A stretch of DNA of 64,000 nt from Acanthamoeba lenticulata. Lineage: Eukaryota; Discosea; Longamoebia; Acanthamoebidae. The position numbers and the translations under genes are program-made. The notes beneath the pieces are model-generated. The model was not told the DNA's origin, did no database searches, and was given only the letters and a program-made list of their open reading frames with translations. This document shows positions 57,454-64,000 of this stretch, in pieces (position 1 is the first letter of the stretch; the number at the start of each line of letters is the position of its first letter). Where the stretch lies: the NCBI GenBank assembly GCA_002179805.1, contig NAVB01000231.1:1-64000 (forward strand), given 5' to 3'.

Positions 57454-59038
57454 ATGGAAGTGGACCCGCAGACGACACAGCCGACTGAGGTAGACCCTGC
57501 GCAGCCGAAGCAGGAGGACTTGTCGGGAGACGGAGGTGTGCTCAAGACCATTCTCGCTGAGGGCAAGGGCACCGAGACGCCCTCTTCGGGCTCTGACGTC
57601 AAGGGTATGTCCGCTCATTTCGCGATTTCGATTTCAAATCACACTCACAGTGCTGGTGCACGACGCGGCATGCAGTCCACTATACGGGCACCCTTCTTGA
57701 TGGGACGAAGTTCGATTCCAGCCGCGACCGTAATGAGCCTTTCAAGTTTAAGCTTGGTGCTGGCCAAGTGATCAAGGGTTGGGACCTCACGGTCGCCACC
57801 ATGAAGCGCGAAGAGCGCTGCCGTGTGGTGCTGCGTTCTGACTACGCCTACGGCAAGAGCGGCTCGCCTCCCTCCATCCCGCCCGATGCCACTCTCGGTA
57901 AGTCACTCTTCCTGTCCCACTTCGCAAGATTTGGCGCTGCATCCTTCACGGGTTTGATGGGTGTCGCTAATCCATGTGCGCGTGCAGTGTTTGATATTGA
58001 GCTGATCAGCTGGCAAGACGAGGAGGACCTCACGCACGACGGCGGTGTGCTCAAGAAGATCCTGGTCGCCCCTCCGAAGGAGAACTGGGAGCGTCCCAAG
58101 GACGACGAAGAGGTCAAGATCAGCTACACCCTCCGCACGGCCGACGGCGAGGTCATCGAGACGAAGAACGACTACTCTGTGGTGCTGGGCACCGAGTCCC
58201 TCCCCTCTGGCCTGGAGAAGGCACGCATAGGCCTCCACCTACGCGCACACTGTTCTGACCCACTGGGGCATGATTGACTAAGACTGATAACGTCATCGTC
58301 AACAGGGCATTGAGAGCATGAGGAAGGGCGAGAAGGCGCTGTTCAAGCTGACCGGCGAGTACCACAAGGGAAGCCCAGCGCAGGCGCCTGCCGATGCCGT
58401 GCTGCACTACGAAGTGGAGCTGCACGACTACACCAAGCAGAAGGCCTCGTGGGAGATGACCAATGATGAGAAGATCACCGCCGCACAGAAGAGCAAGGAC
58501 GAGGGCAACGACCTCTTCAAGGCCGGCAAGTACCAGGGCGCCATCAAGAAGTACAAGAAGTCGCTGTCGTTTGTGGAGAGCGACTACTCGTTCACCGACG
58601 AGGAGAAGACACAGGCCAAGCCGCTCAGGGTCACCGCCCACCTCAACACGGCGGCCTGCAACCTGAAGCTCAAGGCTTACAAGCCGTGCATCGAGGCCTG
58701 CGACAAGGCCCTTAAGCTCGACGCCAACAACATCAAGGCCCTCTTCCGAAAGGGCCAGGCCCTCAACGCCCTGGACGAGTGGCAGAGCGCCGAGGCCTCG
58801 CTCGACCGGGCCCTGGAGATCGAGCCCGAGAACAAGGAGGTCCAGCGCGAGCGCATGCTCCTCAAGCGCAAGGTGCGCCCATACCTCTTTGCTCTCTTGA
58901 ATTGACTAGCGCGATTCGACTCACAGACTCGCCGCCTGGTGTCATGCACAGATTGCTGAGCAGGAGAAGAAGGACAAGAAGCGATACGCCAACATGTTCG
59001 CCCGCCTCCGCGAGGAGGAGCCAAGCTCGAGCTCATGA
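57454..59038 (+). CDS. FKBP52-type peptidyl-prolyl isomerase with TPR domain
   Basis: Five exons: 57454-57604, 57676-57897, 57988-58220, 58306-58872, 58952-59038; 419 aa. High-molecular-weight immunophilins isomerise prolyl bonds and bind the Hsp90 C-terminus. FKBP domain 1 is well kept: VHYTGTLLDGTKFDSSRDR, GAGQVIKGWDLTVATMK, SDYAYGKSGSPPSIPPDATL and FDIELISW. FKBP domain 2 (about 130-250) is degenerate. Three TPR helices pairs follow from KITAAQKSKDEGNDLFKAGK through ALFRKGQALNALDEWQSAEA, containing the Asn/Lys residues of the Hsp90 carboxylate clamp. It ends KKRYANMFARLREEE. Intron 3 uses a GC donor (GCACGC) at 58221. Only two, not three, FKBP units precede the TPR, as in animal FKBP4/5. 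Confidence 0.95.
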
Positions 59039-59214
59039 GCTCATTTCCAAGTTTTTTCCCGGATCATTTTTTTCAGTTCTTTTCAGTTCTTGTTTCAAGA
59101 GCTCATGAAGAGAAGAGAGAACATAGCCCACCACTTCAAGAAGAAAGTCCAACCCTTTTGCCTTGGGAGAGTTTCTTGTGGTAAGAAAAGAGTGCCAGCT
59201 CGCTGTGAGCCAAC

Positions 59215-62200
59215 ATGGAGCTGGCACGAGGTGGTCGTGGGGTTGAGGTGCCTCGCGTAAGCCCAACTTCAAGTCGAAGTTGGGCCAAGCGCGATTTCTT
59301 GGTTGCTATTGAAAAGGAGATGAACCAGCGATGGCAAGAGCTCATGCTGTGGGATGCTGACGCGCCGCCCGAGGAGAGCGAGCAGGGCGCGCTCGACAAG
59401 TTCCTGATCAGCGTGCCCTGCCCCTACGCGCATGGCCGCCTCAAGTTGAGCGACGTCGCCACAATCGCCAAGGCCGAGTTCGCCGCCACCTACCAGAGAC
59501 TCAAAGGCAAGCGCGTCCTCTTCACGCTGGGCTTCCACGGCACCGGCCGGGGCATCCAGGCCCGTGCAGAGCTGCTGCAACGCGAGCTCCAACCACAGCC
59601 TGAGCCAGAGGAGACTGCACCTTTGCCACGGAGCAGGTACAAAGCCAAGTTCAAGCACCATCAATGGAGCCAGCGAGAAGCCTTGCTGGCGATGGGCGTG
59701 CCAGAGAGCGAGCTGGCCAAGTTCGTCGACGCCCGGCACTGGATCACCTACTTTGCCTCATGCGCCATAGCGGACCTCAAGGACATGGGCGTCTGCGTCG
59801 ACTGGCGCCGCACGTTCATCACCCCCGAGGTAAACCCCTTCTACGACTCTTTCGTCCGCTGGCAGTTCGAGAACCTCAAGGCCCAGGGCAAGGTCCTACA
59901 CGCCACCGGCTACGTGATTTGCACGCCGCGAGACGGCCAGTCCTGCCACGACCAGGACCGCGCCAGGGGCGAGGGCGTGCTGCCGCAAGCGTACACGCTG
60001 GTTAAGCAGGAGGTGCTGGGCCCGCTGCCCGAGAAGATGAAGTTACTCGAGGGCAAGAAGGTCTACCTCGTGCCGGCCACCCTGCGACCGGAGACCATGT
60101 ACGGGCAGACCAACTGCTTCGTGCTCCCGACGGGCGCCTACGGCGCCTATGAGATCAACGACACCGACGTCTTCCTCTGCAGCGAGCAGGCCGCCACGAG
60201 TACGCATCATGACGCCCTCGTCCGCTTGAATGAACATGCGCAGGGCTGACGGACGGGAAGCGATGTGGGATTATGGGCAGACCTGAGCTTCCAGGGTCAC
60301 TCGAAGCAGTTTGGCAAGCACGTGTGCCTTGTGGAGCTCACCGGGCAGGACCTCATCGGGCTCAAGCTGCGTGCGCCGCTGGCCAGCTACGAGGCCATCT
60401 ACGTGCTGCCCATGCTCACGGTCTCGCTCGAGAAGGGCACCGGCGTGGTCGCCAGCGTGCCCAGCGACACGCCGGGCGACTACGCGGCCCTGATGGACCT
60501 CAAGACCAGGCCGGCCCTCCGGGCCAAGTACAACGTGAGCGACGAGATGGTGCTGCCCTTCGAGGTGGTGCCCATCATCGACATCCCCGAGTACGGCGAC
60601 ACAGCCGCGGTCAAGCTCTACCACGAGCTCAAGATTGCCAGCCAGAACGACAAGACCAAGCTCGCCATCGCCAAGGACCGCGTCTGCCTGGAGGGATTCC
60701 ACAGAGGCGTCATGAAGGTCGGCGCCCACGCTGGCATGTACGGAATGCGTCCTACATATTATTTTTTCTTTATTTTTTGTTATTTATTTCTTTCTCAACC
60801 GTTGAGAGCAGGAAGGTGCAGGACGCCAGGCCGCTGGTCAGGAAGGAGCTGATCGACGCCGGGCAGGCCATCGTCTACAGCGAGCCCGCCGAGACGGTGA
60901 TCGCGCGCTCGGGCGACAAGTGCGTGTGCGCGCTCACCGACCAGTGGTACATCGCCTACGGCGAGCCCGAGTGGCGCGCCCAGGCGGAGGCCGTCCTGCG
61001 CGACCTGGACACCTACGGCTCGGCCAAGACCCGCCACCAGCTCGAGTGGGTCCTCGACTGGCTGCACGAGTGGGCCTGCGTGGCGGGGCGCCACGGCCTC
61101 GGGACCAAGCTGCCGTGGGACGCGCAGTTCCGCATCGCGCCCTCGTCCGACACGACCCTCCACACGGCCTTTAGCACGGTGGCCCACCTCCTGCAGCCCT
61201 GTGGGCACGACGCGAGCTCGGCGGGCATCAAGGCCGAGCAGTTGACCAACGGCGCGTGGGACTTTATCTTGGGGCGCGCCGACGACGTCCCGGCCGACGC
61301 GGCCATCGCGGCCGACGCGCTCAAAGCCCTGCGCCGCGAGTTCGAGTCCTGGTGCGTCCATGATTCGAGCTTCGAGGCGTCATCATCGTTGTTGGCTCAT
61401 CGTCGTCGTCAATACAGGTACCCGCTGGACTGCTACGTGGCGAGCAAGTCGATGGTGCCGAACCACCTCGCCTTCATGCTCTACCACCACGCGGCCCTGT
61501 TCCCCAAGGAGCGCTGCCCGGGCGGCGTCCTGGCCTGTGGCAAGTTGATCAAGAACAGCGAGAAGATGGTCATAGCCACGGGGAACGTCCTCACACTGCG
61601 GGAGGCGATGGCCAAGTACTCGGTCGACGGCATGCGCTTCGCGCTGGCCGACTCGGGCGACACCACCGAGGACGCCAACTTCCTCGAGGACACCGCCAAC
61701 GCGGGCGTGCTGAGGCTCTACGCGCAGATCGACTGGATCAAGGAAATGCGGACGGCCATCGCGGCGGGCAACCTGCGCGAGGGCGCGCCGTCGAGCTTCT
61801 TTGACCACGTGTTCGAGAGCGAGATCAACCGGGCCATCGCGCTCACGGAGACCAACTACGAGCGCATGAAGTTCCGCGAGGCCCTCCTCACCGGCTTCTG
61901 GAACCTGCAGTCGGCGCGCGACAACTACCGCCTGGCCGAGAAGCAGCACATGAACAAGCAGCTGGTGGAGCGGTTCATCGAGGTGCAGACCATCCTGCTG
62001 GCGCCGATCTGCCCGCACTACTGCGACTACATCTGGACCAGCCGCGACCTGCTCGGCCGCAAGGGCTCTGTGCGACAGACGTCGTGGCCGACGGCGGGCG
62101 CCGTGGACGAGGCCCTGCTGGCGCAGAACGAGTTCCTGCAGGAGGTGCTGCACACGTTCCGCCTGCGGGTGCAGAACACGCGCGAGCAGTTTGTGGAGAC

Positions 62201-62645
62201 GGCGCACGGGTTCGTCTACGTGAGCGACGAGTTCCCGCTGTGGCACCAGAAGGCCATCAAGGCGCTCGTGCCCCTGTTCAACACGGCCACGGGCGAGTTC
62301 GAGCCGGACTTCAAGAAGCAGGTGGCCGACGCGCTCAAGGGCGACGCAAGCCTCAAGGCCGACAGCAAGAAGATCATGAACCTGGTGGCCGACATGCCCA
62401 ACCGGATCAAGGCCGACGGCCCAGCGGCGTTCAACCTCGTGGCGCCATTCGACCAGCTGGCGCTGCTCGAGGCCCACCGGGCGTTCCTGCAGGAGCAGCT
62501 GGGCCTGGAGAGCCTCACCATCTACTCGGCCTCGGCTGCCGATGCGCCGGACCACGACAACAAGAAGGGCGCTGCCGTGCCGCTCAAGCCCGTCTTCACC
62601 TTTGGCGGCGAGAAGAAGAAGGTCGAGAAGAAGAAGCGCAGATAG
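59215..62645 (+). CDS. Leucyl-tRNA synthetase paralogue lacking HIGH and KMSKS motifs
   Basis: Four exons: 59215-60199, 60281-60737, 60812-61351, 61418-62645; 1069 aa, the length of eukaryotic cytosolic LeuRS. The whole fold aligns: DFLVAIEKEMNQRW, PYAHGRL, EFAATYQRLKGKRVLF, DWRRTFITPEVNPFYDSFVR, the CP1 editing domain, DQWYIAYGEPEW, PNHLAFMLYHHAALFP, DGMRFALADSGDTTEDANF and FIEVQTILLAPICPHYC. Both ATP-site signatures are lost: the HIGH box (usually HLGH) reads KLSD at 59443-59454, residues 77-80, and KMSKS reads KMVIA at 61563-61577, residues 710-714. The editing motifs TLRPETMYGQTN (60079-60114) and VPSDTPGDYAAL (60448-60483) are preserved, including the conserved Asp. The frame is intact with normal splice sites, so it is not an obvious pseudogene. 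It probably cannot activate leucine; hydrolytic editing may remain. Confidence 0.9.
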
Positions 62646-62703
62646 AACTTTAGTGCCTATTACTCAATATTTTTTAACTCTTAGCACCCTGGTGGAGGAT
62701 ACT

Positions 62704-64000
62704 TCACTCCTCGCCGAGGAGGTACTTCTCGACGAACATGGCCTCTCGCGCGAGGTAGAAGTCGATGTTGCCCTTCTTCTTGAACCCGTGCCCTGTGCGT
62801 ACCACGTATGATGCACAGCGTCAGATAAAACCTGGACTGAAGGTGGCGGCAAGGTGGTGGCGGTGGTAGTCACCTTCGTCCTTGGCCAGGATGTACCAGA
62901 CGGGCATCCCGGACTGGCGAATCTTCTTCACGACCTGCTCCGACTCGGACGCGGGCACGCGCGGGTCGTTGGCGCCTTGTTGTGTGCATCAAACAAACGC
63001 GCAAACACGCAAACGGGTGAGCGCCACACCAATGCCTGGATCCAGGGCCATCGCTGGCACACGCACACCACCAGGGCGGATGGGCGCACCCTGAGAGATG
63101 AGCATGGGCTTGTTGATTTCGTGGGCTCGCGCGGTGGGCGAGATGGCCTGGAGGAACGCGCGCATCTCTGGATTGCGCTCGTCGCCGTATTCCTCACGCC
63201 TCTGTCATCATCAGCATACATCATCAGCATCATCGTCATCATCATTAGCATTGGCAAGGGCGAGCTCGAAGCGAGACGCACGTTGTCGCGACGGTAGGAC
63301 GACGTGTTCTCGAGAAAGGTCACAAAGTTGCTGATGCCCACGCGCTCCATGCCGCAGCGAAGCTCGCGGCCAAAATGGATCATGGAGGCCAGCACCATGA
63401 AGCCGCCATACGACCCGCCGTCGACCATCACGCGGTCGGGATCGAGCTCCGGCTGGCGCTTGACCCACTCGATGAGCTTCCCGATGTCGCGCACAGCGTC
63501 CTCGCGCCGGAAGCCGTTGTCGAGCAGCAGGTAGGACTTGCCGTAGCCCGACGACCCGCGCACGTTGGGCGCCAGCACGGCCACGCCCAGCTCGCAGCAG
63601 TAATACTGCACCCGCGGGATGAACTGCGGACGCCACTGGCTCTCTGCGCGTGTGTCCGCGTGTGTGCGCCGCAAATTAATTGGCGCAGACGCCGGCCAGG
63701 CTGAGCTCGGTGTTCATACCAGGTCCTCCGTGGATGGTGATCATCACGGGCAGGCGCTTGTCTCCCGGCGCAGTCGAGCGCCGAGGCCGATAGTAGAAGG
63801 CGGGGATCGTGCGGCGGCGGCCCTCGTCGTCCTCGTCAAAGGTGTCGAAGCGGACCAGGCTGGGCACGACGAACGTGTCCGTGTCGAGGCCGCCCACCTC
63901 GCTGAAGGTCCAGCGCTCGGGCGCCGACGTCGACGCAGAAGCCTCGTCACCGGCGCCTGTGAGCATGGCGTCAGCCGATCGCAATCAGGTTTGTGAGAAT
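62704..64000 (-). CDS. Prolyl-oligopeptidase-family (S9) peptidase, C-terminal part
   Basis: The gene runs off the window end, so only the C-terminal part is seen. Resolved exons in transcription order include about 63643-63282, 63201-63090, 62975-62874 and 62792-62704, with further exons upstream. Diagnostic sequence: PVMITIHGGPGMNT, then VAVLAPNVRGSSGYGKSY, the nucleophile motif DGGSYGGFMVLASM (catalytic Ser), ISQGANDPRVPASE (catalytic Asp) and KDEGHGFKKKGN (catalytic His), the standard alpha/beta-hydrolase triad of S9 peptidases. This suggests an acylaminoacyl peptidase or dipeptidyl peptidase-like enzyme. The N-terminal beta-propeller must lie outside the window. It is convergent with the LeuRS paralogue, only 58 nt between stop codons. 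Confidence 0.92.

Noticed and set aside
59215..62645. LeuRS paralogue as a pseudogene
   Set aside because: The reading frame, splice sites and long conserved blocks are intact over 1069 codons; only the two ATP-site motifs are changed, which points to selection rather than decay.

Overview
This is a GC-rich, gene-dense, intron-rich nuclear window from a protist, most likely an amoebozoan of the Acanthamoeba type. The reasons are many introns of about 60-100 nt whose donors mostly read GTACGT, GTACGC, GTGCGT or GTGCGC, genes packed 60-800 bp apart on both strands, and gene content (VPS13, GPR107-like, PTTG1IP-like, huge ankyrin proteins, CmcJ/AsaB-type oxygenase) that fits an amoeba. All gene models are my own, joined by eye so that reading frame and splice phase agree; exon coordinates are given in each entry. 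No tRNA, rRNA, CRISPR array or transposon was recognised.

Layout. 0-5 kb: an eEF2-like translational GTPase and SNAPC3 (snRNA transcription), both +. 5-8.4 kb: splicing factor SF3A1 (-) facing ribosomal protein eL32 (+). 8.4-12.8 kb: a small membrane ORF, an unrecognised membrane-anchored protein, a GPR107-type seven-TM protein and a probable Gemin8 homologue (all -). 13-19 kb: a 15-exon ankyrin-repeat protein (+). 19-23.7 kb: a CmcJ/AsaB-like protein (-), a PTTG1IP-like PSI-domain membrane protein, a small acidic protein and a secreted glycoprotein (+). 24-28.3 kb: a 21-exon beta-helix surface protein whose repeats are each encoded by one phase 1-1 exon (+). 28.4-33.3 kb: mitochondrial Lon protease (-). 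33.6-35 kb: a secreted tandem NTF2-like protein (+). 35.2-36.2 kb: an uncertain hypothetical gene (-). 36.4-51.5 kb: one giant VPS13 gene (-). 51.8-52.8 kb: a TrmK-type tRNA methyltransferase (-) sharing a 102-bp divergent promoter with a 1223-aa RhoGEF (+, 52.9-57 kb). 57.4-59 kb: FKBP-TPR immunophilin (+). 59.2-62.6 kb: a leucyl-tRNA synthetase paralogue (+). 62.7-64 kb: the C-terminal part of an S9 prolyl-oligopeptidase-family peptidase (-).

Themes. Several genes in the first 13 kb serve snRNP or splicing biology (SNAPC3, SF3A1, probable Gemin8). Translation genes occur at both ends, and two are divergent paralogues. The eEF2-like protein has a changed diphthamide loop. The LeuRS-like protein has lost both class I synthetase signatures (HIGH and KMSKS) while keeping the editing-domain motifs and an intact 1069-codon frame; this editing-only LeuRS candidate is the most striking thing in the window.
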